From CF-46 sp042408445 (GTDB lineage Bacteria > Chloroflexota > Limnocylindria > Limnocylindrales > CSP1-4), in assembly GCA_042408445.1 (NCBI GenBank), contig JBHORC010000002.1, positions 1 to 60,935 of the forward strand: DNA of 60,935 bases, in the 5' to 3' direction. The notes beneath the pieces were generated by a model that made no database searches, was not told where the DNA came from, and saw nothing but the letters and a program-made list of their open reading frames with translations. The translations under genes and the position numbers were made by a program. Of this stretch, positions 17,231 through 24,753 are shown piece after piece. Every line of letters begins with the position of its first letter. Within the stretch, counting starts at the first letter, position 1.

Positions 17231-17730
17231 TTCGACCGCGCGCCCCCCGTCGCGCCGGCCGGCCGCGTGACCGTCAGGAGCACGATCGCGTCCGTCGTCG
17301 CGGCGAGGCGCCACGGGACGCCGCCCGGGACGGCGACGAGGCCGCCCTCCGGCAGCCTCGCACCCGATTCGTTCACCGCGATCTCCGCCTCGCCCTGCAG
17401 GGCCTGGATCGTCATCGCCTCGTCCGGGTCGTCGTTGTGGAGCGTTGCGCCGGCGTGCAGCGCCGTCACCACGACCCGCAGCAGCGACGTCTGGAGCACG
17501 GACACGGACGAGCGGTCCTCGTTCGCCCATTCGGGGCTCGCGAGCAGGCCGTCGATCACGGCGGGAAGGTCCACGCCGGGCGCCGCAGCGTTCGCCGATG
17601 CGGCAACGGGCCGGCCAGCGTCGGCCGCCGATGAGGGCGATGGAGACCCCGTCGCCGACGCCGGCCCTGCCTCGGCGCCGTCGCCCACGCCAGCATCCAT
17701 TCCGTTCGAACGTCGCGTGTCGTCGGTCAT
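17227..17730 (-). CDS. Cupin domain protein
   Basis: 167 aa. The first 50 residues are low complexity (Ala/Gly/Ser/Pro). The remainder is a single small cupin barrel: LRVVVTALHAGATLHNDDPDEAMTIQALQGEAEIAVN and EGGLVAVPGGVPWRLAATTDAIVLLTV. The first cupin motif has His but lacks the full metal triad, so metal binding is uncertain. It is the last gene of the sugar ABC importer unit, starting 4 bp after the stop of the second permease. It may be a sugar-responsive accessory protein; the role is not known. Confidence 0.75.
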   Translation of the reverse strand: MTDDTRRSNGMDAGVGDGAEAGPASATGSPSPSSAADAGRPVAASANAAAPGVDLPAVIDGLLASPEWANEDRSSVSVLQTSLLRVVVTALHAGATLHNDDPDEAMTIQALQGEAEIAVNESGARLPEGGLVAVPGGVPWRLAATTDAIVLLTVTRPAGATGGARSN

Positions 17731-17734
17731 CCCG

Positions 17735-18643
17735 TCACCCCTTGCTGCCAGTCGTGGCGATGCCGTCGATGAACGACCGCTGCGCCAGGAAGAAGATCAC
17801 GATCATCGGGATGGTCGCGATCACGCTCGCCGCCAGGACGATGTCCCAGCGCATCTCGCCGCCGTTGCCGAACTGGTCGAGGATCGACTTCAGCCCGATC
17901 GGCAGCGTGTACTGGCCGATGTCGCGCAGGAAGATCAGCGGCTTCATCAGATCCGTCCATGACGCCTTGAGCTCGAAGACGAACACGACGATCAGGGCCG
18001 GCCGAACGAGCGGCAGGGCGAGGTTCCAGAAGAGGCGGAGCGGGTTCGCGCCGTCGACCTTGCCGGCCTCGAACAGCTCGCGGGGGATCGTCAGGAAGAA
18101 CTGCCGGAGCAGGAAGATGTAGAAGGCCGAACCGAAGAGGTTGCCGGCCCACAGCGGGACGAGCGTGTTCGTCCAGCCGAGCCAGTCCCAGATGAGGAAC
18201 TGCGGGATCATCGTCACCGCGAACGGCAGCATCATCGTCGCGAGGACGACGCCGAACAGGAGGTTCCGGCCCCGGAACCGGAAGTAGGCGAAGCCGAAGG
18301 CGACGAGCGCCGAGCTGACCACGACCGTCGTCGCGGCGAGGACGGCCACGATCACGCTGTTCCACAGCCACGTCGGCATGGCCGAGACCTGCCAGACCCG
18401 GACGTAGCTGTCGATCGTCGCCGGGTCCGGGATGAGGTTCGTGTCGAAGACCGCCGACCGCGTCTTCAGTGACGCGCTGACGAGCCACACGAACGGGGTC
18501 GTGAACAGGACGGAGGCACCGAGGAGCAGGGCGATGGTGATCGCCCGACGGACGAGCCATCCCCGCTCGCGGAGGCGACGCGCCGTCGCGGCCTGGGCGG
18601 CGGCCGCCGCGGAGACGCTGAGCTGACGGGGCTGGGTCGCCAT
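17735..18643 (-). CDS. Carbohydrate ABC transporter permease (MalG/UgpE type)
   Basis: 302 aa with six predicted membrane segments. The cytoplasmic EAA loop is present as EAGKVDGANPLRLFWNLALPLVRPAL, which docks the ATPase. The N-terminal WLVSASLKT and the gate region FGFAYFRFRGRNLLFGVVLATMMLP are typical of the MalG branch (CUT1 family). The ATG overlaps the stop of the upstream permease (TGATG). No ATPase gene accompanies it, so a shared MsmK/UgpC-type ATPase encoded elsewhere is expected. Confidence 0.92.
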   Translation of the reverse strand: MATQPRQLSVSAAAAAQAATARRLRERGWLVRRAITIALLLGASVLFTTPFVWLVSASLKTRSAVFDTNLIPDPATIDSYVRVWQVSAMPTWLWNSVIVAVLAATTVVVSSALVAFGFAYFRFRGRNLLFGVVLATMMLPFAVTMIPQFLIWDWLGWTNTLVPLWAGNLFGSAFYIFLLRQFFLTIPRELFEAGKVDGANPLRLFWNLALPLVRPALIVVFVFELKASWTDLMKPLIFLRDIGQYTLPIGLKSILDQFGNGGEMRWDIVLAASVIATIPMIVIFFLAQRSFIDGIATTGSKG

Positions 18644-19599
18644 CAGCGGCCGCCCTCGTAGTAGACCCACCGCCGCGACAGGACGACCTGGATCGCAGTC
18701 AGCCCCAGGATCACGACGAACAGCAGCCAGGCCATCGCCGACGCGTAGCCCATGTGCAGGAACTGGAAGGCCTGCTGGAACAGGTAGATCACGTAGAACA
18801 GCGCGGCCCGCTCGCCCGCGCCGCCGCCCTGGTTGCCGAAGTACATCGTCCAGACCTCGGCGAAGATCTGGAGCGACGCGATGAGGTTGACGATCAGGGT
18901 GAAGAACAGGGTGGAGCTGATCATCGGCAGGGTCACGTTCCGGAAGCGGGCCCACGCGCCGGCCCCGTCGATGTCGGCCGCCTCGTAGAGCGTCACGGGC
19001 ACGTTCTTGAGCGCAGCCAGGTAGATCACGACGGTCGTGCCGAGGCTCCACAGGCTCATCAGGACGATCCCGGGCTTGATCCAGCCCGGATCCGTGGTGA
19101 ACGACGGGCTCTGGATCCCGACGGCGCCCAGCGCCTTGCCGAGCAGCCCGACCTGCGGGTTGAGGAGGAGCAGGAACAGGATCCCGACGGCGACCGGCGG
19201 CGTGATCGCGGGCAGATAGAAGATCGTCCGGAAGATCCCTGCCGACCGGCCGCCGACCCGGGAGAGGAGGAGCGCCAGCCCGAGCGACACGATCATCATC
19301 AACGGCACGTGGAGCGCGGTGAAGAAGACCGAGTTGCCGAGGGCCAGGGCCGCGGAACGGTCGGTCAGCAGTCGCTCGTAGTTGGCGAGCCCGATGAACG
19401 TCGGTGCGTTGATCACGTCGTAGCGGGTCAGCGACAGCACGAGGCTCGCGACCATCGGCCCGGCCGTGAACACGACGAACCCGATGAGCCACGGCGCGAG
19501 GAAGAACAGGATCCAGCGGCCCTCACCGCGCGCCGCGCCGGGCGACCGACCGGCCGCGACGACGCCGAGTCGCGTCCGGGCTGCCTGCTGGATGGACAT
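18643..19599 (-). CDS. Carbohydrate ABC transporter permease (MalF/UgpA type)
   Basis: 318 aa with six membrane segments. Typical features are the N-terminal FFLAPWLIGFVVFTAGPMVASLVLSLT, the EAA loop YEAADIDGAGAWARFRNVTLPMISST, and the C-terminal SAMAWLLFVVILGLTAIQ. It forms a heterodimeric pore with the next gene product. The chosen ATG overlaps the stop of the binding-protein gene by one base (TGATG), indicating tight coupling. The frame is open further upstream inside the binding-protein gene, which I reject. Confidence 0.92.
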   Translation of the reverse strand: MSIQQAARTRLGVVAAGRSPGAARGEGRWILFFLAPWLIGFVVFTAGPMVASLVLSLTRYDVINAPTFIGLANYERLLTDRSAALALGNSVFFTALHVPLMMIVSLGLALLLSRVGGRSAGIFRTIFYLPAITPPVAVGILFLLLLNPQVGLLGKALGAVGIQSPSFTTDPGWIKPGIVLMSLWSLGTTVVIYLAALKNVPVTLYEAADIDGAGAWARFRNVTLPMISSTLFFTLIVNLIASLQIFAEVWTMYFGNQGGGAGERAALFYVIYLFQQAFQFLHMGYASAMAWLLFVVILGLTAIQVVLSRRWVYYEGGR

Positions 19600-21092
19600 C
19601 AGGGCTGGGCGGCCTGGTCGAGCGCGTTCTGGGCGTCCTGGTCCGCCTCGGCGAGGGACTGCGTCGGATCGACACCCTCCTTGAGGGTTCGATCGACCGC
19701 ATCGCGCCACGCCTTGTCGAACTCCGCCGCGGCCGGCGAGGCGGGCAGTGCGAACGCGTGCTCCTGGAGGTCGAGGACGGTCCGAACCCCGTCATCGAAC
19801 GCCTGGTTTCCGCTCGGCTTGTAGATCGACCCGAAGATCTTCTGATCGGCCGCGATGTTGCCGGTGAACGTTCCCGTGTAGGGCTTCTTGTCCTTCGCCC
19901 GGGCGTCGGCCCGAGCCTGGGCGGCCGCGACCCACGTGTCGGTGCTCGTCATCGTCGCGACGAACGCGCAGGCGGCGGTCGGGTTCTTCGCGCCCTTCGG
20001 GATCGCCCAGGCGTTGCCGTCCGCGAACGTGAGCGGCGTGCCGTCGCGGGCGAGGAACGGCTGGAAGGCGACGGTTGCGTCCGGCGAGTTCTCGGCGAGG
20101 ACGTTGATGTACCACTGCTCCATCGGCATCGCGCCGAGCTGGTCCTTCGCGTACTGGTTCTTCGCGCCGAAGAAGTCCCAGCTCTGCGAGAACGAATCGA
20201 CCGCGGCCTTGCCGCCGTCCGCGTCGTAGAGCTGCTTCGCGAACGTCAGCGCCTCGGCGATCTTCGGGTCGTCGAGCAGGGACTCCTTGCCGTCGTCGGA
20301 CATCATCGAGACGCCGTTGGCCTTCGCCCAGAGCGGGAGGAAATCCGGCACCTTGGGATCGAAGCCGATGCGCGTCAGCTTCGTGCCCGACTTCTTCGTC
20401 ATCGCCTGGTTCGCCTGGAGCAGCGCCGTCCAGTCGCTCGTCTTCAGCTGGTCGAGCGTGAGGCCGGCGTCCTTCACGGCCGTCTCGTTGACGATCATCA
20501 GCCGGGTGTTGAAGAACTCCGGGATCGCGAAGACGGTGCCGTTCAGGGTCGACTGGGCGGCGGCCGACGGACGAAAGCCCTGCATGTCGATCCCGGCCTG
20601 AGCGACGCAATCGGTCATGGGCTGGATCGCGCCGCGGGCGGCGTACGTGCCGACCTTCGTCCGATCCAGATAGACAAGGTCCGGCGCGTCGCCGGAGGCG
20701 ACGCTGGAGAGGAACGCCTGCTCGTCGAAGCCGCCTTCGTCGAACGTCAGCTTGACGTCCGGGTTTGCCTTCTTGAACAGGTTGACGCGGGTCTTGGCGA
20801 TCTCGTCACCGGTCTCGTAGCCGAACGCCATCACGGACAGCGCGCCGGTTGCGTGGAGGGCGGTGCCGCCGGATCCCGCCGCCGTACCGGTTGATCCGCC
20901 CGGTGCCGTCGATGCCGTCGTGCCACCGGACGCTCCTGCGCCTGCACCGGCTCCGGCTCCGGCGGAGGCCGCGGCTCCCGCGCCGTTCGCGGTGTTGCTG
21001 TTGTTCCGCGCCGGATTGCAGCCGCCGAGGATCGCGACGACGAGCAGCGAAGCGAGCATGGCTGCACTGCGCTGCGGGATGGGCCGGGTCAT
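19599..21092 (-). CDS. Sugar ABC transporter substrate-binding lipoprotein
   Basis: 497 aa. The signal peptide ends in a lipobox, AILGGC, with the lipidated Cys25. A Gly/Ala/Ser/Thr-rich tether of about 60 residues follows. The rest is a CUT1-type binding protein: LSVMAFGYETGDEIAKTRVNLFKKANPDVKL, PDLVYLDR, and GNAWAIPKGAKNP with CAFVATM. The ATG follows GGAGGA. It leads binding protein-MalF-MalG-cupin, all with 1-4 bp junctions. Substrate cannot be deduced; an oligosaccharide is likely from the class. Confidence 0.92.
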   Translation of the reverse strand: MTRPIPQRSAAMLASLLVVAILGGCNPARNNSNTANGAGAAASAGAGAGAGAGASGGTTASTAPGGSTGTAAGSGGTALHATGALSVMAFGYETGDEIAKTRVNLFKKANPDVKLTFDEGGFDEQAFLSSVASGDAPDLVYLDRTKVGTYAARGAIQPMTDCVAQAGIDMQGFRPSAAAQSTLNGTVFAIPEFFNTRLMIVNETAVKDAGLTLDQLKTSDWTALLQANQAMTKKSGTKLTRIGFDPKVPDFLPLWAKANGVSMMSDDGKESLLDDPKIAEALTFAKQLYDADGGKAAVDSFSQSWDFFGAKNQYAKDQLGAMPMEQWYINVLAENSPDATVAFQPFLARDGTPLTFADGNAWAIPKGAKNPTAACAFVATMTSTDTWVAAAQARADARAKDKKPYTGTFTGNIAADQKIFGSIYKPSGNQAFDDGVRTVLDLQEHAFALPASPAAAEFDKAWRDAVDRTLKEGVDPTQSLAEADQDAQNALDQAAQP

Positions 21093-21165
21093 TCGCTCTC
21101 CTCCACGTCGGGCTCTGGGCACCCGAGATTCGAAGCGTTGGAGAGCGGCACTGTGAGAATCCCGG

Positions 21166-21195
21166 GAGCGCTCGACCGCTCCTAACACCGGTGTG
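21166..21195. promoter_or_regulatory. Palindromes upstream of the sugar importer operon
   Basis: Two short perfect palindromes lie in the leader of the binding-protein gene: GAGCGCTC at 21166-21173 and ACACCGGTGT at 21186-21195. They may be operators of a LacI- or GntR-type regulator, but no such regulator gene is adjacent. Low-certainty call. Confidence 0.3.
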
Positions 21196-21242
21196 CCAAG
21201 GCGAAACGCGTGGGAGGCGTGAAACCCGCTCGGGACCGCGAG

Positions 21243-21270
21243 CCCGGTCCGAGCCGGGACGGGGACCGGG
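21243..21270 (-). terminator. GC hairpin after the histidine kinase gene
   Basis: An 8-bp inverted repeat, CCCGGTCC (21243-21250) and GGACCGGG (21263-21270), with a 12-nt loop. It lies between the histidine kinase stop (21321) and the sugar importer operon, both on the minus strand. It probably separates the two units. Confidence 0.4.
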
Positions 21271-21320
21271 CGGGGACGGGGCCCGGCGGCGGTGCCGGGG
21301 GAGGGACCCGGCCGTCCGGC

Positions 21321-22436
21321 TCAGCCGTCGGCGACCGGCAGCTGGAAGGCGACGTCGGCACCGCCGTCGGGCCGGTTCGCCGCCCAGATGCGACCGCCCA
21401 TCATCTCGACGATCGCCCGCGCAACGAACAGGCCGATCCCGGTGCCGTGGCGTTCCGCGGCCTCGTCGGCCACGCCGCGCTGGAACAGCCCGAAGATGTC
21501 GCCGGCACTCGCCGGGACGCCCGGCCCCTCGTCGAGGACGTGGACCTCGGCGACCGTCTCCGACCCCGAGACGACGAGCGTCACGTGGCCCGCGGTCCCG
21601 GCGTACTTCGCCGCGTTGTCGAGCAGGATCGTCAGCACTTCACCGATGAATCCCTCGTCCCCCGCCGCCGGCGGGACGCGGCCGTCAGAGACGACCTCGA
21701 TGCGCAGCCGGGGAAAGCGGGTGCGTTCGCGCTGCGCCGCGCGGCGAGCCGCGTGGACGAGGTGGACCGGCTCCGCGACCGACCCGCGTCGCTCGAGCGT
21801 TGCCAGGCGGATCAGCTGGTCGACGAGGCGGTTCAGGCGGTCAGCCTCGTCGGAGAGCGACGCAGCGACCTCGCGCCGGATCTCCGGGTCGAGGCCGTCG
21901 TTCTGGAGGAGTTCGGATCCGCCGACGATGGAGGTGATCGGCGTGCGGAGCTCATGGCCGAGGATCCCGAGAAACGCATCACGCAGCCGCTCGGCGTCGT
22001 GGATGCCCGTCTCGTCCGTCAGGAGCGCGATCGTTCCGATGGGCCGCCCATCACTGTCGACGAGCAGCCGGCTCTCGGCGCGAACGACGCCGGTCGTGCC
22101 GTCGCCTCGGTCCAGGCGATAGCGGCCGGGCATGATCGTGAAGCCCGCCTCGCCGACGAGCGGGTGCCGCGGCTCGTCGTCCGCTCCGACCGGCTGGTCC
22201 GTCGTGACGCTCGCGCGTCGCGGGTCGGCGAGCGGCGTGAGGCTGCGGGCGACGGTGGCACGGTCGAGCGGCTCGGTCTCCGCGCGCCGCCAGATGTGAT
22301 GCAGCTCGTGGTTTGCCCACAGGCCGTCCTCGCTGTCGACGAGGACGCCGACAGGCAGCGCCTCCAGCGCGAGACGGGCCAGGAGCTCGAGACTGGATGC
22401 CCGTTCGCCAGCGTTGTCGGTGGCTCGGGCGACCAT
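21321..22436 (-). CDS. Soluble PAS-type sensor histidine kinase
   Basis: 371 aa, no membrane segment. The N-terminal 145 residues look like a PAS domain (LPVGVLVDSEDGLWANHELHHIW; GTIALLTDETGIHDAERLRD). The H-box LGHELRTPITS places the phospho-accepting His at 161. The N-box (TILLDNAAKYAG), G1 (DEGPGVP) and G2 (GTGIGLFV) complete the ATPase. The ATG overlaps the stop of the upstream response-regulator gene by one base. It is a cytosolic two-component sensor for an unknown ligand or redox state. The molybdopterin oxidoreductase operon lies just upstream and the sugar importer downstream; either could be a target. Confidence 0.9.
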   Translation of the reverse strand: MVARATDNAGERASSLELLARLALEALPVGVLVDSEDGLWANHELHHIWRRAETEPLDRATVARSLTPLADPRRASVTTDQPVGADDEPRHPLVGEAGFTIMPGRYRLDRGDGTTGVVRAESRLLVDSDGRPIGTIALLTDETGIHDAERLRDAFLGILGHELRTPITSIVGGSELLQNDGLDPEIRREVAASLSDEADRLNRLVDQLIRLATLERRGSVAEPVHLVHAARRAAQRERTRFPRLRIEVVSDGRVPPAAGDEGFIGEVLTILLDNAAKYAGTAGHVTLVVSGSETVAEVHVLDEGPGVPASAGDIFGLFQRGVADEAAERHGTGIGLFVARAIVEMMGGRIWAANRPDGGADVAFQLPVADG

Positions 22437-23350
22437 CAGCCGCCGCCGACCGGGGCGGGCCTCCCGCCGTCGATGGCTTCCTCTCCCGGAGCGACGTGTG
22501 CGGAGCCCGCCATGGCCTCCGTGCCGGTCCGCGCCGCATCGTCGCGCGCGAGGTCGGCGCCGTCGCTGCCGTCGGTGCCGTCGGTCGGGTTCGAGGGGTC
22601 GGATCCGTCCCGGCTGTCGCGTGGCCGCCGCGGTCGCCCCACCGGGATCTCGTTCGCGGAGTCATAGGCGTAGCCCACGCCGTGCACCGTCCGGATCGGA
22701 CCCTCGCTCCACGGCGGGATTCCGAGGCCACGACGCAGGCGTCGGACCTGCTCCTGGAGGTAGCCGCTGTCGCCGCGGTAGTCGGGCCCGAACGCTGCGT
22801 CCAGGAGCTCGTCGCGATACAGGATTCGACCCTCGTTGACGAGGAACGCCTCGAGCAGGCGCCAGCCGCCCCGGCCGATCGAACGGCCGACGGACGGCGG
22901 GACCGAATCGTCGACGGGGGTGATCGTCCGCGCGTCGAGGTCGACGAGACACGCGCCGACGCGGTAGGCGCTCCGACGCGACCGGTGACGGCGGCGGAGA
23001 ACCGCCCGGACGCGGGCAGCGAGCTCGCTCGGCGCGAACGGCTTCGTCAGGTAGTCGTCGGCGCCGCGGTCGAGGCCGCGCTTCACCGATTCGGTGGTTC
23101 GGGCGCCGGTCACGACGACGACCGGCATGTTCGTCCGCTCGCGAAGCTCGCTGAGGACCTCGAGTCCGTCCATCCCCGGCAGCCCGAGATCGAGCACGAC
23201 CGCGTCGGGATGGATCTCGGCGGCGACGTCGAGCGCGTCCTCGCCATTCGCCGCGGTGTGGACCTCGAAGCCTTCGCGTGCGAGGGACAGGGTGATGAGC
23301 CGGGCGAATCCGGGCTCGTCCTCCACGACCAGCAGGCTGGGCTTCTGCAT
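22436..23350 (-). CDS. OmpR/PhoB-like response regulator with a disordered tail
   Basis: 304 aa. The receiver domain has the acidic pair at 10-12, phospho-accepting Asp54 in VLDLGLPGMDG, the Thr of VVTGA and Lys in YLTKPF. A winged-helix DNA-binding domain follows, with LLDAAFGPDYRGDSGYLQEQVRRLRR as the recognition region and IRTVHGVGYAYD as the wing. About 65 residues beyond the wing are rich in Asp, Gly, Ser, Thr and Pro, unusual for this family. AGGAG lies before the ATG. The gene is coupled to the following histidine kinase. Confidence 0.9.
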   Translation of the reverse strand: MQKPSLLVVEDEPGFARLITLSLAREGFEVHTAANGEDALDVAAEIHPDAVVLDLGLPGMDGLEVLSELRERTNMPVVVVTGARTTESVKRGLDRGADDYLTKPFAPSELAARVRAVLRRRHRSRRSAYRVGACLVDLDARTITPVDDSVPPSVGRSIGRGGWRLLEAFLVNEGRILYRDELLDAAFGPDYRGDSGYLQEQVRRLRRGLGIPPWSEGPIRTVHGVGYAYDSANEIPVGRPRRPRDSRDGSDPSNPTDGTDGSDGADLARDDAARTGTEAMAGSAHVAPGEEAIDGGRPAPVGGG

Positions 23351-23550
23351 CGGGACTCCTCTATGCCGCCGTGCCGGCGACCACTCTCCGATCAGCGTGA
23401 ATCGTCGGCGGCCGGCGGGTGCACCCGGCACAGCGCCTTCGCGGTCGGCGTAACTCCGGCGTTGCAGAGTCGCCAACCCACGGGCGGGTCGGCGCTCGGG
23501 TCACGGGGCGGGTGGCCCGAGCCGCGAGGAGTCCGGGCGCGTTCGCCCGG

Positions 23551-24753
23551 TCAGCTCCGATCGGTTCGCGGACGAAGCGCGAGCGGCGTCTGACCTCGCG
23601 ACGCCCCGCCGCTGTGGATCCGCGACCACGCGAGCGAACGGCGCGGCGCCATCCGCTCCGCCGGGGACCGACGCTCCAGGCGGACGCGCCGGAGCACCTC
23701 GCCCGCGACCGCGATGACCACGACCCCGGCGAACAGGCTCAGCGCCTTGTCGGCGGTTGCCGCGGCGCCGAGCGCGACGAGCAGTGTCGTCGCCGCGGCC
23801 GGCGGGTGATTGGCGCGCGCGAGCGAGGACAGCAGCAGGGTGAGGACGACCGCGATCGTCGCTGCCACGACGCGCGCGAGGGGCAGCTCGCCCTGGAGGA
23901 TCGGCGACGGCGCCGCGGCCGCGCCGGCGATCGCGATGCCGGCGAAGCCGGCGAGGATCCCGATGAGATGGCCGATGAGCGTGTTCCACGCCCGAGCGGT
24001 CGGGTGCGCCGGGCTCAGCGCGACGAGGAACGCCGACGGGCCCAGGCTCGGCAGCAGCCACGGCTTCCCGACCGCGACGCCGATCAGCCCGACGAGGAGG
24101 ATCAGTCCGCCGGCCACGAGCGGGCCCCACGCGACGTCCGGGATCGAGGCGATCGCCTCCGGCCGCTTCGGCAGGGAAGCGGCCAGCTGCCCGGACCAGT
24201 CCGGAACCACCGCGATCGCGTCCGGCGCCTCGTGCTTGACGGTCGTCCGGAGCCAGGCGAGCTGCCGCTTGCTGTGGTCGAGCGCGCGGGACGCAACGTC
24301 GACGAGATCGTTGTCGCCGAGCTCACGGCCGCCCTGGAGGAGGATCGTCCACGTCAGCTCGGCCTTCTGGACGAGTGCGGCAAGGTCGACGATGTCGGCG
24401 AGCTCGCCGACGACGCCGACGCGCGCGCCGCTGAGCAGCGACGCCCGCAGCAGCTCGGCCGATTCGCTCGGCAGCCGACCGTACCGCTCGCCGAGCGGGG
24501 CGAGGCTCTCCAGATGCTCTGCCGACCAGACGGCGAGCACCGTTGCCCCGCGGGCGATCTCGTAGTTGCGCTCGTGTCGTTCGGCGACGAGGACGAGCGC
24601 GTCGCGGAGCTGCTCCTCGGTCGCGGCGACCACCCCGAGGTAGTGGGCGACCTGCGTCTTCGCGCCCGATGGGATGTCCGGCCGCGGCTCGGCGGAGCGA
24701 GACGGAGCGGCGATGCTCGCCGGCGCGGAGGTTCTGCGGTCCGAAGGGTTCAT
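23551..24753 (-). CDS. HPP family membrane protein with N-terminal helical domain
   Basis: 400 aa. Residues about 30-205 are soluble and helical (TEEQLRDALVLVAERHERNYEIARGA; ALDHSKRQLAWLR), resembling a ferritin-like or four-helix bundle. Residues about 210-365 form the HPP integral membrane domain: KPWLLPSLGPSAFLVALSPAHPTARAWNTLIGH and RANHPPAAATTLLVALG, the HPP tripeptide being part of NHPPA. Some HPP proteins transport nitrite. The gene overlaps the preceding molybdopterin oxidoreductase gene by 4 bp, so the two work together. A nitrite or formate-related function is inference. Confidence 0.8.
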   Translation of the reverse strand: MNPSDRRTSAPASIAAPSRSAEPRPDIPSGAKTQVAHYLGVVAATEEQLRDALVLVAERHERNYEIARGATVLAVWSAEHLESLAPLGERYGRLPSESAELLRASLLSGARVGVVGELADIVDLAALVQKAELTWTILLQGGRELGDNDLVDVASRALDHSKRQLAWLRTTVKHEAPDAIAVVPDWSGQLAASLPKRPEAIASIPDVAWGPLVAGGLILLVGLIGVAVGKPWLLPSLGPSAFLVALSPAHPTARAWNTLIGHLIGILAGFAGIAIAGAAAAPSPILQGELPLARVVAATIAVVLTLLLSSLARANHPPAAATTLLVALGAAATADKALSLFAGVVVIAVAGEVLRRVRLERRSPAERMAPRRSLAWSRIHSGGASRGQTPLALRPRTDRS

